Shown one piece after another: positions 1 to 8,217 of a stretch of 64,000 bases of DNA. Numbering within the stretch: the first letter of the stretch is position 1; the number at the start of each line of letters is the position of its first letter. A program made the position numbers and the translations under genes. Location of the stretch: NCBI RefSeq assembly GCF_001673365.1, contig NZ_LZLS01000197.1:1-64000 (forward strand), given 5' to 3'. The notes under the pieces were generated by a model, which ran no database searches, was not told where the DNA came from, and worked only from the letters and a program-made list of their open reading frames with translations. This DNA comes from Mycobacterium asiaticum. GTDB lineage: Bacteria > Actinomycetota > Actinomycetes > Mycobacteriales > Mycobacteriaceae.

Positions 1-73
1 GGGGTTGACCGACGACGCACTGCGCACGCTGATCCTGTTGGTGCTGGACTCCGGCGCCCAGATCCGCGGCGAG
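1..73. repeat. 73-bp perfect inverted copy of positions 399-471
   Basis: Every base from 1 to 73 is the exact reverse complement of 471 down to 399, which is the 3' end of the Rv2360c-like gene. The match stops at base 74 and authentic zur sequence continues from there. The copy fuses the last residues of the Rv2360c-like protein (LTDDALRTLILLV...) in frame to the middle of Zur. A perfect inverted copy exactly at the sequence edge suggests a chimeric contig end, not a biological repeat. Confidence 0.95.
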
Positions 74-343
74 AACATCGGCCTGACCACCGTCTACCGC
101 ACACTGCAGTCCATGGCTACTGCCGGAATGGTCGACACGCTACGCACTGACACCGGCGAGTCGGTCTATCGCCGGTGCTCGGATCAGCATCACCATCACC
201 TGGTTTGCCGCAGCTGCGGGTCCACCATCGAAGTCGGCGACCACGAGGTCGAGGCCTGGGCGGCCGAAGTTGCTGCCAAGTACGGATATTCCGACGTCAG
301 CCACACCATCGAGATCTTCGGCACCTGCTCGGATTGCCGCTGA
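2..343 (+). CDS. zur: Zinc uptake regulator Zur/FurB, C-terminal part with chimeric N-terminus
   Basis: This is the 3' part of a Fur-family zinc-responsive repressor, which in M. tuberculosis (Rv2359) represses zinc-uptake and alternative ribosomal protein genes. Authentic sequence begins near base 74 (GENIGLTTVYRTLQ). It covers the end of the winged helix, the HHHH metal-binding stretch, a CRSC motif and a C-terminal CSDC motif that together form the structural zinc site. The first 22 or so residues read from the inverted copy at 1-73 and do not belong to Zur, so most of the DNA-binding helix-turn-helix is missing. The frame is open to the left edge. I infer that the genomic copy is intact and only this end is mis-joined. 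It converges on the Rv2360c-like gene across a hairpin. Confidence 0.88.
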   Translation, partial: GLTDDALRTLILLVLDSGAQIRGENIGLTTVYRTLQSMATAGMVDTLRTDTGESVYRRCSDQHHHHLVCRSCGSTIEVGDHEVEAWAAEVAAKYGYSDVSHTIEIFGTCSDCR

Positions 344-350
344 CTTACGC

Positions 351-382
351 CGCCGAACGTGAAACTGGCTACACGTTCGGCG
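351..382. terminator. Hairpin between convergent zur and Rv2360c-like genes
   Basis: A perfect 11-bp stem (CGCCGAACGTG at 351-361, CACGTTCGGCG at 372-382) has a 10-base loop. It lies in the 43-base gap between the two convergent stop codons. It has no long U tract in either direction, as is common for mycobacterial terminators. It is likely bidirectional. Confidence 0.65.
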
Positions 383-386
383 CGAG

Positions 387-788
387 TCAGACCGTCAACT
401 CGCCGCGGATCTGGGCGCCGGAGTCCAGCACCAACAGGATCAGCGTGCGCAGTGCGTCGTCGGTCAACCCCGCGCCGGGAAAGTTGTACCGCAGCATCAC
501 GTCGGCCGTCTTGGCAGAACCCTTGCCCTTTTCCAGCAATGCAACCGAGCCGAAGTTCACTTCCCGACCCTGCCTGGCCACCTGATCGCTGATCTTTCTG
601 CTCAGCGGAAGATCCCACGCCAGCACCTGGGTCAGCGACACCAGCTCAAGGTCCTCGAGGATCGGCACTATCCGCAACGACGCGATGGTCCCGTTGTGTC
701 GCACGGTAAGCGCGCCGTCGGATTCGGCGTCGACGGAAAGAACATCACCCAGTATCGACGCCAACCGATCCTGCAAAGACTTCATCAT
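387..788 (-). CDS. Conserved mycobacterial hypothetical protein (Rv2360c-like)
   Basis: This 133-residue protein has no function I recognise; it matches the position of Rv2360c downstream of uppS. The ATG at 788 overlaps the uppS stop by four bases (ATGA), which indicates translational coupling; a second ATG follows immediately at 785. The protein is mixed alpha/beta with no signal peptide or membrane segment. It has a basic stretch near the middle (EKGKGSAKTADVMLRY) and an LTDDALRTLILLVLDSGA segment near the C-terminus. The DNA for that last segment is the one copied in inverse orientation at 1-73. Frames extending to 908 lie inside uppS and are unlikely. Confidence 0.75.
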   Translation of the reverse strand: MMKSLQDRLASILGDVLSVDAESDGALTVRHNGTIASLRIVPILEDLELVSLTQVLAWDLPLSRKISDQVARQGREVNFGSVALLEKGKGSAKTADVMLRYNFPGAGLTDDALRTLILLVLDSGAQIRGELTV

Positions 789-1675
789 GCGCTCCCAAAT
801 CGTCGATTGCGTGACGCGTACTCCTCGCACGCCGCCCACAGATCGCGACGGTCGTAGTCGGGCCACAACTTGTCTTGAAACACGTACTCGGCGTACGCCG
901 ATTGCCACAGCATGAAGTTGCTGGACCGGTGCTCGCCCGAGGTCCGCAGAAACAAGTCGACGTCGGGAATGTCGGGTCGCTGCAGGTGCCGGGAGATGGT
1001 CGATTCACTGACCCGGTCCGGGTTCAGCCGCCCGGCGGCAGCCTCGCGGGCGATGCGCCGAGCGGCCTCGGCGATCTCGGTGCGGCCGCCGTAGTTGACG
1101 CAGTAGTTGATGGTGATGACGTCGTTGTTCTTCGTCACTTCCTCCGCAACCGCCAGTTCGTTGATGACGCTGCGCCACAACCGCGGCGCCGACCCCACCC
1201 ACCGGATCCGGACCCCCATCAGATTGAGAATCTCGCGGCGTCGTCGTACCACGTCGCGGTTGAACCCCATCAGGAAGCGGACCTCCTCGGTGGACCGCTT
1301 CCAGTTCTCCGTAGAGAAGGCATAGAGGCTCAGCCACTTGATTCCGAGTTCGACTGCGCCACAAGCGATATCGATAACCACGGCTTCGCCCATCTTGTGG
1401 CCGTCGGTGCGGCGCAGCCCACGTTGGGTAGCCCAGCGGCCGTTGCCGTCCATCACGATTGCGACGTGATTGGGCAACTGAGCGGCCGGGATCCGCGGCG
1501 CGACAGCTTTGGACGTGTGCTGCGGCGGCCGACGCGGTCCCCCGTCCGGGGCCGGCGGCAACTCGGGGAAGACGACGGGCCAGGTCGAGGTATCAGGAAA
1601 CGTCGGATAGTCGTCAGGTGCCGGGGGGAGTTGCGGAAATTCGGTGGACGTCAGCTTTCGGTCGGCTTTAGCCAC
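785..1675 (-). CDS. uppS: Z-decaprenyl diphosphate synthase
   Basis: This cis-prenyltransferase (296 aa, the same length as Rv2361c) condenses isopentenyl diphosphate units to make decaprenyl diphosphate, the lipid carrier for peptidoglycan and arabinogalactan. The hallmark MDGNGRWA motif is at about residue 75, with the catalytic Asp first in the motif. The conserved FSTENWKRS, NYGGRTEI and DLFLRTSGEHRSSNFMLWQ motifs follow in family order. An N-terminal proline-rich extension of about 65 residues is typical of the mycobacterial long-chain enzyme. Its start overlaps the recO stop by 8 bases and its stop overlaps the next gene, so recO-uppS-Rv2360c-like is a tight operon. Confidence 0.95.
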   Translation of the reverse strand: MAKADRKLTSTEFPQLPPAPDDYPTFPDTSTWPVVFPELPPAPDGGPRRPPQHTSKAVAPRIPAAQLPNHVAIVMDGNGRWATQRGLRRTDGHKMGEAVVIDIACGAVELGIKWLSLYAFSTENWKRSTEEVRFLMGFNRDVVRRRREILNLMGVRIRWVGSAPRLWRSVINELAVAEEVTKNNDVITINYCVNYGGRTEIAEAARRIAREAAAGRLNPDRVSESTISRHLQRPDIPDVDLFLRTSGEHRSSNFMLWQSAYAEYVFQDKLWPDYDRRDLWAACEEYASRNRRFGSA

Positions 1676-2474
1676 ACTCGCTATCCTGCCCGATCAGCCT
1701 GGCACTCATCTGGTCGCGGTTGGTAGACCGTGCATCTGGCTGGTAGACCCGCTCCACCAGGGGCAGCGTTTTGAGTTGCCGCTCCAGATGCCATTGCAGA
1801 TGTGCGGCCACCAGGCCGCTGACGTAGCTGCGGTGCGCCGGGGGCGATTGCTCAGCGGCCTCCCAATCGCCGTCGTGCAGCGCTGACATCAGCTCCAGCA
1901 CGCCCAACGGCGGGGTGGTCGCTCCGGCCGGACGGCAGTGTGTGCACACGCTGCCCCCGGCAGCGATGTGGAACGCGCGATGCGGGCCCGGCGTGGCGCA
2001 GCGGGCGCACTCGGTCAGTGCCGGCGCCCATCCGGCGGTGCCCATGGCTCGTAATAGATAGGCGTCCAGCAGCAGTTCGCGGGGGCGACGCCCGTCAGCC
2101 ACTGCCCGCAGCGCACTCACCGTGAGCCGGTGCAGCGCCGGGGCGGGCGCGCGTTCCTCACCGGCAAGACGTTCGGCGGTTTCCAGCATCGCGCAACCGC
2201 AGGTGTAGCGGCCGTAGTCGTTGACGATGTCGGTGGCGAACGCGTCTATCGAGACAACCTGGGTGACGATGTCGAGGTTGCGGCCAGGGTGCAGTTGCGC
2301 GTCGATGTGCGCGAAAGGTTCCAATCGCGCGCCGAATTTGCTGCGGGTGCGTCGCACGCCTTTGGCCACCGCACGGACCAGCCCGTGCTCGCGGGTCAGC
2401 AAGGTGACGATCCGGTCGGCTTCGCCAAGCTTGTGCTGACGCAGCACAACAGCCCGGTCTCGATACAGCCGCAT
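1668..2474 (-). CDS. recO: DNA repair protein RecO
   Basis: RecO acts in the RecFOR pathway, binding single-stranded DNA and helping load RecA at gaps. The start at 2474 gives MRLYRDRAVVLRQHKLGEAD, the normal N-terminus (OB-fold), and 268 aa, close to the 265-aa M. tuberculosis protein. The frame stays open to 2600, but that extension runs into the divergent amidase gene. A CARC...CTHC zinc-finger-like module is present in the C-terminal half. It is the first gene of a leftward operon and diverges from amiA2. Confidence 0.92.
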   Translation of the reverse strand: MRLYRDRAVVLRQHKLGEADRIVTLLTREHGLVRAVAKGVRRTRSKFGARLEPFAHIDAQLHPGRNLDIVTQVVSIDAFATDIVNDYGRYTCGCAMLETAERLAGEERAPAPALHRLTVSALRAVADGRRPRELLLDAYLLRAMGTAGWAPALTECARCATPGPHRAFHIAAGGSVCTHCRPAGATTPPLGVLELMSALHDGDWEAAEQSPPAHRSYVSGLVAAHLQWHLERQLKTLPLVERVYQPDARSTNRDQMSARLIGQDSECG

Positions 2475-2535
2475 CACAATAGTTTTGCACCCCAGCGCGA
2501 CATCGCGGGTATCCGCGCCGATAGTCTCGTACCCC

Positions 2536-4044
2536 GTGGTTGGCGCTTCTGGGTCTGTTTCTGGGGTCGATTTCGGCTCCGGCAACCGGCGCTTGCCCAC
2601 ATTAACCGACCTGCTCTACCAGCTGGCGACCAAGAAGGTCACGTCCGCCGAACTGACTCGCCGCGCACTGCACGCCATCGACGTGAGCCAGTCCACGTTG
2701 AATGCCTTCCGGGTGGTGCTCACCGAGTCGGCCCTGGCCGATGCCGCCGCGGCCGACCGGCGCCGGGCGGCCGGGGACACCGCGCCGCTGCTGGGCATTC
2801 CGATCGCGGTCAAGGACGACGTCGACGTTGCTGGGGTGCCGACCGCATTCGGCACCGACGGGTACGTCCGCCCCGCCACCCGCGACAGCGAGGTGGTTCG
2901 CCGCCTCAAGGCGGCCGGCGCGGTGATCGTCGGCAAGACCAACACCTGCGAACTGGGCCAATGGCCCTTCACCAGCGGCCCCGGCTTCGGACACACCCGC
3001 AACCCCTGGTCGCGCCGGCACACTCCGGGTGGCTCGTCGGGCGGCAGCGCCGCGGCGGTGGCCGCGGGCCTGGTCAGTGCCGCCATCGGTTCCGACGGTG
3101 CCGGCAGCGTCCGTATCCCGGCGGCGTGGACGCATCTGGTGGGCATCAAGCCGCAGCGCGGCCGCATCTCGACCTGGCCGGATCCTGAAGCGTTCAACGG
3201 CATCACCGTCAACGGCGTGCTGGCCCGCACGGTGGCCGACGCGGCGCTGGTGCTGGACGCGGCATCGGGGAACGTCGAGGGCGACCTGCATAAGCCGCCC
3301 CCGCTGACGGCATCGGACTACGTCGGCATCGCGCCCGGTCCGCTGAAGATCGCGCTGTCGACGGGAATGCCGTACACCTTCTTTCGGGCCAAGCTGCATC
3401 CGGAGATTCTGGCGGCGATTCAGCAGGTGGGCGAACAGCTCGAACAGCTCGGCCACTCGGTGGTGAAAGGCAACCCGGACTACGGTCTGCGGTTGTCGTG
3501 GGACTTTCTGGCCCGGTCCACCTCCGCGCTGTGGGCGTGGCAGGAGCGCATCGGGGAGAACGTCACCTGGGATGCCCGCACGTTGTCCAACATGCGCACC
3601 GGCCACATGCTTTCCCAGGCGACCCTGCGTACCGCGCGTCGTCACGAGGCTGCGGATCAGCGGCGGGTCGGATCGATCTTCAACATCGTCGACGTGGTGC
3701 TGGCGCCGACCACAGCGCAACCGCCACCGCAGGCCCGCGCCTTCGACCGTCTCAGCGGCGTGGCCACCGACCGCGCCATCATCGCGGCCTGCCCCTACAC
3801 CTGGCCGTGGAACGTGCTCGGATGGCCATCCATCAACGTGCCCGCGGGGTTCACCTCCGACGGGTTGCCGATCGGGGTGCAACTGATGGGGCCGGCCAAC
3901 AGCGAAGGCATGTTGATCTCACTGGCCGCCGAACTGGAAGCCGTCAGCGGCTGGGCGGCCAAGCAGCCCGAGGTGTGGTGGAACACCGGCAACAGCACTC
4001 CCCCGATTCACAGCGTCCCGACACCGTTACCGAGGCGTCGCTAG
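2536..4044 (+). CDS. amiA2: Amidase signature family protein AmiA2
   Basis: This is a Ser-Ser-Lys amidase (502 aa from the GTG at 2536), orthologous by position to Rv2363. Visible catalytic elements are Lys about 93 (GIPIAVKDDVD), the glycine/serine motif PGGSSGGSAAAVAAG at about 165-179, and the nucleophile Ser about 191 in GSDGAGSVRIPA. The physiological substrate is unknown; the family hydrolyses carboxamides. I chose the GTG because the sequence from there (VVGASGS...) resembles the start I recall for AmiA2; the frame is open upstream to 2485 and no clear Shine-Dalgarno sequence supports either. Its 3' end overlaps the convergent AraC-type gene by 4 bases. Confidence 0.85.
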   Translation: MVGASGSVSGVDFGSGNRRLPTLTDLLYQLATKKVTSAELTRRALHAIDVSQSTLNAFRVVLTESALADAAAADRRRAAGDTAPLLGIPIAVKDDVDVAGVPTAFGTDGYVRPATRDSEVVRRLKAAGAVIVGKTNTCELGQWPFTSGPGFGHTRNPWSRRHTPGGSSGGSAAAVAAGLVSAAIGSDGAGSVRIPAAWTHLVGIKPQRGRISTWPDPEAFNGITVNGVLARTVADAALVLDAASGNVEGDLHKPPPLTASDYVGIAPGPLKIALSTGMPYTFFRAKLHPEILAAIQQVGEQLEQLGHSVVKGNPDYGLRLSWDFLARSTSALWAWQERIGENVTWDARTLSNMRTGHMLSQATLRTARRHEAADQRRVGSIFNIVDVVLAPTTAQPPPQARAFDRLSGVATDRAIIAACPYTWPWNVLGWPSINVPAGFTSDGLPIGVQLMGPANSEGMLISLAAELEAVSGWAAKQPEVWWNTGNSTPPIHSVPTPLPRRR

Positions 4045-4985
4045 CCTGATTTCTCGTGGAATGTACTGCGATAGCTCTGCGGGGACACACCCGCGACGCG
4101 TCGGAACTGTTCGCGGAAGTTGGCCGCGGAGGCGAAACCCACTCGGCGCGAGATGCTTTCGATGCCGTCATCGGTTGCCTCGAGCAGTTCCTGGGCATGC
4201 CGAATCCGAACGCCGTTGACCCACTGCATGGGTGTCTGCCCGGTCTCGCGTTTGAAGCTGCGATTGAGCGTCCGCACGCTGGTGGACGCGTGCCGTGCGA
4301 TATCGGTGAGGGTCAGGGGCCGTCGCGCGTTGGTCTCGATCCAGGCCAACACGGCATCGAGTTCGGTGTTGGCTTCGCGGCGGTTGCGGATGATGAACTG
4401 CGCCTGACCGCCGGTGCGGTGTAGCGGGGCGACGGCCAGTCGGGCCGCGTCGGCGGCCACGGCCGAACCGTAGTCCCGCGCAATCATGTGCAGGCACAGG
4501 TCCAGGCCCGCGGACGCCCCCGCCGAGGTGAGGATCTGACCTTCGTCGACGTACAACGCATCGGCGTCGAGCCGCACGCCCGGGTAGGTCGCGGCGAATA
4601 GCTCGGCCGCCATCCAGTGCGTGGTCGCACGCTTGCCGTCCAGGATGCCCGCAGCGGCCAGGGTGAATGCGCCACTGCATATTGACGCGATGCGAATTCC
4701 GTTGTGGTGTGCGGCTTTCAAGGCGGCGATGACGTCGTCGCACACGCCCTTCGTCACGTCGTTGCGACCGGGCACCACGATGGTGTCGGCAGCGGCGAGT
4801 TCCTCGAGGCCGAAGTCGGTGGTGATACCGATCGGTCCGGCACTCACGACGGGCTCGGCACCGCACACCCGGATGCGATAGCCGGGCTCGCCACCACCCA
4901 AGCGGACTCGCCCGAACGTCTCGATGGCGATGGCCAGATCGAACGCGATGACATCCGACTCGGCGAGTACTGCTACCGCGTGCAT
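4041..4985 (-). CDS. GlxA-type transcriptional regulator (DJ-1/PfpI-like domain plus AraC HTH)
   Basis: This 314-aa regulator has an N-terminal DJ-1/PfpI-like sensor domain (about 1-190, with the ICSGAFTLAAAG nucleophile-elbow motif) and a C-terminal AraC/XylS double helix-turn-helix (about 210-310, with RRVGFASAANFREQFRRVAGVSP). Such proteins are usually activators responding to small molecules. It diverges from the DJ-1/PfpI gene across a 67-base gap, which suggests that it regulates that gene. M. tuberculosis as I recall has no such pair between amiA2 and era. Confidence 0.88.
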   Translation of the reverse strand: MHAVAVLAESDVIAFDLAIAIETFGRVRLGGGEPGYRIRVCGAEPVVSAGPIGITTDFGLEELAAADTIVVPGRNDVTKGVCDDVIAALKAAHHNGIRIASICSGAFTLAAAGILDGKRATTHWMAAELFAATYPGVRLDADALYVDEGQILTSAGASAGLDLCLHMIARDYGSAVAADAARLAVAPLHRTGGQAQFIIRNRREANTELDAVLAWIETNARRPLTLTDIARHASTSVRTLNRSFKRETGQTPMQWVNGVRIRHAQELLEATDDGIESISRRVGFASAANFREQFRRVAGVSPQSYRSTFHEKSG

Positions 4986-5052
4986 AGCTTGGCAATATAC
5001 CGGCGCATCATGGCTATCCTGCCACTAGCCGTCCGCACGCCGACTGGACAAC

Positions 5053-5718
5053 ATGTGTGCCATGCATGCCCAACTAGTGCTTTACGACGGGTTCGACCCG
5101 CTCGACGTCATCGCGCCGTTCGAAGTGCTCGCTGCCGGTAGCGATTTCGTGGGCGGCGAATTGGAAGTGTCGTTGGTCTCGGCGGAGGGTGCCCGCAGCG
5201 TGACCAGCGGCACCCGCGGCCTGGCGCTATCGGCAACCGCCGCAATTGATCCGGCCAAGAGCGGCGCGGTGCTGCTGCCCGGCGCCAGCGGGCCTATCGA
5301 CGGCGACCCCGACGACGGCGTCGAAACGATTCCGGTGTTGCTGGCGCGGGCAACGCAGACGAAGCTGATCCCGTTGTTGGAGCAGGCATTCGGAAATCCG
5401 GACATCACGGTCGCAGGGGTGTGCGGTGGGTCGGTGATCATGGCGATGGCCGGCCTGATCGAAGGGCGCAACGCGGTTACCCATCACCTCGGAATGGACT
5501 TGCTGGACGCGGCCGGTGTGCACACCGTGGCAGCGCGCGTGGTCGACGACGGGGATCTGGTCACCGCCGGCGGCGTGACGTCCGGACTGGACCTGGCGCT
5601 GCACCTGCTGGATCGGTGGTACGGACCGCGCGTGACGCATGCGGTCGAGGGGCTTTTCGAGTACGAACGCCGCGGCGTGGTGTGGCGCAATACCGGACGA
5701 GAACCAATGGAGGTTTGA
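5053..5718 (+). CDS. DJ-1/PfpI family protein
   Basis: This 221-aa single-domain member of the DJ-1/PfpI superfamily has the nucleophile-elbow motif AGVCGGSVIMAMAGL (Cys near residue 121) followed by a His in AVTHHLGMD. That layout resembles isonitrile-hydratase-like and glyoxalase-like members. The substrate cannot be read from sequence. An alternative ATG lies at 5062. It is paired divergently with a regulator whose own N-terminal domain is of the same fold, and it is followed 3 bases later by a small unknown gene, probably in one transcript. Confidence 0.85.
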   Translation: MCAMHAQLVLYDGFDPLDVIAPFEVLAAGSDFVGGELEVSLVSAEGARSVTSGTRGLALSATAAIDPAKSGAVLLPGASGPIDGDPDDGVETIPVLLARATQTKLIPLLEQAFGNPDITVAGVCGGSVIMAMAGLIEGRNAVTHHLGMDLLDAAGVHTVAARVVDDGDLVTAGGVTSGLDLALHLLDRWYGPRVTHAVEGLFEYERRGVVWRNTGREPMEV

Positions 5719-5721
5719 AAA

Positions 5722-6036
5722 ATGCTCTCCGACCCGCAGGGCGACTGGGATGTGACGATCAAGACCCCGATCGGCACACTCGCAGTGCAGTATGCCTTCA
5801 CCCAGCAAGCGACGGGCCTGTCCGGTACCGCCACCTACCAGGACGAAACGGTTGCACTACAGGACATTTCAGCCAGTCCGACCGCCGACGGAACACGGTT
5901 GACCTGGCGGCAATCGGTGAGAAAACCGCTACGACTCAACCTGAACTTCGACGTGGTGCTCAACGGCGACGTGATGAGCGGATATTCCCGCGCCGGTCGG
6001 TTACCGCGCACAGCGGTAACCGGCACACGCCGCTAA
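5722..6036 (+). CDS. Small conserved-type hypothetical protein
   Basis: This 104-aa protein has no family I recognise. It is beta-rich with alternating hydrophobic residues (DWDVTIKTPIGTLAVQYAF, LTWRQSVRKPLRLNLNFDVVL), suggesting a small beta-barrel or lipocalin-like fold. It has no signal peptide and no cysteines. It starts 3 bases after the DJ-1/PfpI stop codon, so the two are probably cotranscribed. Its stop overlaps the convergent era stop by 4 bases. Confidence 0.65.
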   Translation: MLSDPQGDWDVTIKTPIGTLAVQYAFTQQATGLSGTATYQDETVALQDISASPTADGTRLTWRQSVRKPLRLNLNFDVVLNGDVMSGYSRAGRLPRTAVTGTRR

Positions 6037-6932
6037 AATCCCAGCCGGCCAAGCTGTTTGGGATCGCGCTGCCAGTTCTTGGCGACCTTGACCCGCAGGT
6101 CCAGGTAAACCTTTGTGCCAAGCAACTTTTCGATCTGATTGCGAGCCGCGGTGCCCACCTCCCGCAGCCGCGTACCGCCCTTGCCGATCACGATGCCCTT
6201 CTGGCTGTCCCGCTCCACGAACAGCACGGCGTGCACGTCGATCAGGTCGTCACGTCCCTCCCGCGGCTCGACTTCCTCGATCACCACCGCCAGCGAATGG
6301 GGCAGCTCGTCACGCACTCCTTCCAGGGCGGCCTCGCGGATGAGCTCGGCCATCAACACCTCTTCGGGCTCGTCGGTCAGTTCCCCGTCGGGATAGTAGG
6401 CCGGTCCGGGCGGCAGTGCGGCCGCCAGCACGTCGGTCAAAACGTGAACCTGCGCGCCGGAAACGGCTGACACCGGCACGATTTCGGCAGCGTTGGGGAC
6501 CAGTTCACTGACCGCGACCAGCTGCGCGGCGACGCGGTCTTTGGGCACTTTATCGATCTTTGTCACGATCGCCACCAGGGTGGTTTTTGGAGCGACCGAG
6601 CCGATCTGCTCGACGATCCAGCGATCGCCCGGACCGATCGGTTCGTCGGCCGGGATGCACAAACCGATGACGTCAACCTCGGTGTAGGTGTCGCGGACCA
6701 AGTCGTTGAGTCGCTTGCCCAACAGGGTGCGCGGCCGGTGCAGGCCGGGGGTGTCGACGAGGATGATCTGAAAATCCTCCCGATGCACGATTCCGCGAAT
6801 GGTGTGTCTGGTGGTCTGGGGGCGCATCGAGGTGATCGCCACCTTCGCACCCACCAGAGCATTGGTCAGCGTCGACTTGCCGGTGTTGGGTCGGCCGACC
6901 AAACAGACGAAGCCGGAACGGAACTCAGTCAT
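6033..6932 (-). CDS. era: Ribosome-assembly GTPase Era
   Basis: Era (299 aa) binds 16S rRNA and supports 30S maturation. The GTPase motifs are in order: G1 GRPNTGKST, switch region TTRHTIRGI, G3 DTPG, G4 TKID. The C-terminal KH domain carries IGKGGTRLREVG. The ATG at 6932 was chosen because it begins MTEFRSGFVCLVGRPN directly before the P-loop; the frame is open further upstream but lies inside the preceding gene. It overlaps the CorC-like gene by 8 bases, and the order phoH1-ybeY-corC-era is a conserved rRNA/ribosome operon. Confidence 0.95.
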   Translation of the reverse strand: MTEFRSGFVCLVGRPNTGKSTLTNALVGAKVAITSMRPQTTRHTIRGIVHREDFQIILVDTPGLHRPRTLLGKRLNDLVRDTYTEVDVIGLCIPADEPIGPGDRWIVEQIGSVAPKTTLVAIVTKIDKVPKDRVAAQLVAVSELVPNAAEIVPVSAVSGAQVHVLTDVLAAALPPGPAYYPDGELTDEPEEVLMAELIREAALEGVRDELPHSLAVVIEEVEPREGRDDLIDVHAVLFVERDSQKGIVIGKGGTRLREVGTAARNQIEKLLGTKVYLDLRVKVAKNWQRDPKQLGRLGF

Positions 6933-8217
6933 CGTCGTCGCTCGTCTCCGACTCGACCGGGCTGAGCAGGACGGTGCCGATCCGTACCCGGCCGCGGTGA
7001 TCGCGTCCGCCCTCGGCCTGCAAACGCAGACCGTGCGAGACCACCTCGGCACCGGGCAGCGGAACGCGTCCCAGTTCCAGGGCCACCAGGCCACCGACGG
7101 TGTCGACGTCGAGATCGTCGTCGAACTTCACGCCGTACAACTCGCCCACGTCCTCGATGGGCAGCCGTGCCGAGACCCGAAAGCGCTTGTCGCCCAAGTC
7201 TTCCACCGGCGCGGTCTCGGCCTCGTCGTATTCGTCGGCGATCTCACCGACGATCTCCTCGAGCACGTCTTCGATACTGACCAGGCCCGCGATGGCGCCG
7301 TACTCGTCGACCAGCAACGCCATGTGGTTACGGTCACGCTGCATTTCGCGCAACAGCGCGTCCAGTGGCTTGGAGTCCGGCACGAACACCGCGGGACGCA
7401 TCACCTGCCCGACAGTGCTTCCGCGGCCCCCGTCTGTCGAGTAGAACGTCTGTCGGACCAGGTCTTTGAGGTACACAACGCCCAGGATGTCGTCGACGTT
7501 CTCGCCGATCACCGGGATGCGGGAGTGCCCGCTGCGCACCGCCAGGGTCATCGCCTGCCCTAGTGACTTGTCGGCTTCGATCCAGACCATCTCGGTACGC
7601 GGCACCATCACCTCACGGGCGGGGGTGTCGCCGAGTTCGAACACCGACTCGATCATCCGGCGCTCGTCGGCCGCGACGACGCCGCGTTGCTGGGCCAGGT
7701 CGACGACTTCGCGCAGTTCGATTTCGGAGGCGAACGGGCCGTTGCGGAAACCGCGACCCGGGGTGAGCGCGTTGCCCAGCACCACCAGCACCCGACTCAG
7801 TGGCATCAGCAGCCACGAGATCACCTGCAGCGGTAGGGCAGTCGCCAGCGAGATGGAGTATGCGTTCTGCCGGCCCAGCGTGCGCGGGCCGACGCCGATC
7901 ACCACGAAACTGGTGATCACCATGATCGTCGCCGCCCCCAGCAGCGCCCAGTCCAAACCGAAGTTGTCGTAGAGGAAGACGACCAGGAGCACCGTGGCGG
8001 TAATCTCACACGTAATCCGCAGCAACACAACCAGATTGATGTAGCGAGGCCGGTCGGCCATCACCTTGAGCAGCGACCGTGCGCCGGGCCGCTCGGCGCG
8101 CACCAATTCGCGCACCCGGGCCAGCGACACCGTGCTGATCGCGGCGTCCAACGCGGCGAAGATACCGCCCAGACCGATCAAGGCGATCGCACCGAGCAGT
8201 TGGTAGACGCTGGTCAC
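6925..8217 (-). CDS. CNNM/CorC-type membrane protein with CBS pair
   Basis: This 430-aa protein (Rv2366c-like) has an N-terminal DUF21/CNNM membrane domain (about 1-150, three to four hydrophobic segments). It is followed by a tandem CBS pair (about 200-325, including MVPRTEMVWIEAD and LVDEYGAIAGLVSIEDVLEEIVGEI) and a C-terminal CorC/HlyC domain ending in an acidic DDDD tail. Family members are linked to Mg2+/Co2+ homeostasis; the older haemolysin name is not functionally supported. The GTG start overlaps the ybeY stop (GTGA). Confidence 0.9.
   Translation of the reverse strand: MTSVYQLLGAIALIGLGGIFAALDAAISTVSLARVRELVRAERPGARSLLKVMADRPRYINLVVLLRITCEITATVLLVVFLYDNFGLDWALLGAATIMVITSFVVIGVGPRTLGRQNAYSISLATALPLQVISWLLMPLSRVLVVLGNALTPGRGFRNGPFASEIELREVVDLAQQRGVVAADERRMIESVFELGDTPAREVMVPRTEMVWIEADKSLGQAMTLAVRSGHSRIPVIGENVDDILGVVYLKDLVRQTFYSTDGGRGSTVGQVMRPAVFVPDSKPLDALLREMQRDRNHMALLVDEYGAIAGLVSIEDVLEEIVGEIADEYDEAETAPVEDLGDKRFRVSARLPIEDVGELYGVKFDDDLDVDTVGGLVALELGRVPLPGAEVVSHGLRLQAEGGRDHRGRVRIGTVLLSPVESETSDDDD

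Noticed and set aside
2602..3882. Long reading frame opposite amiA2 (426 aa)
   Set aside because: It is a high-GC shadow of a clear amidase; the product is Arg/Gly/His-rich with no family motif.
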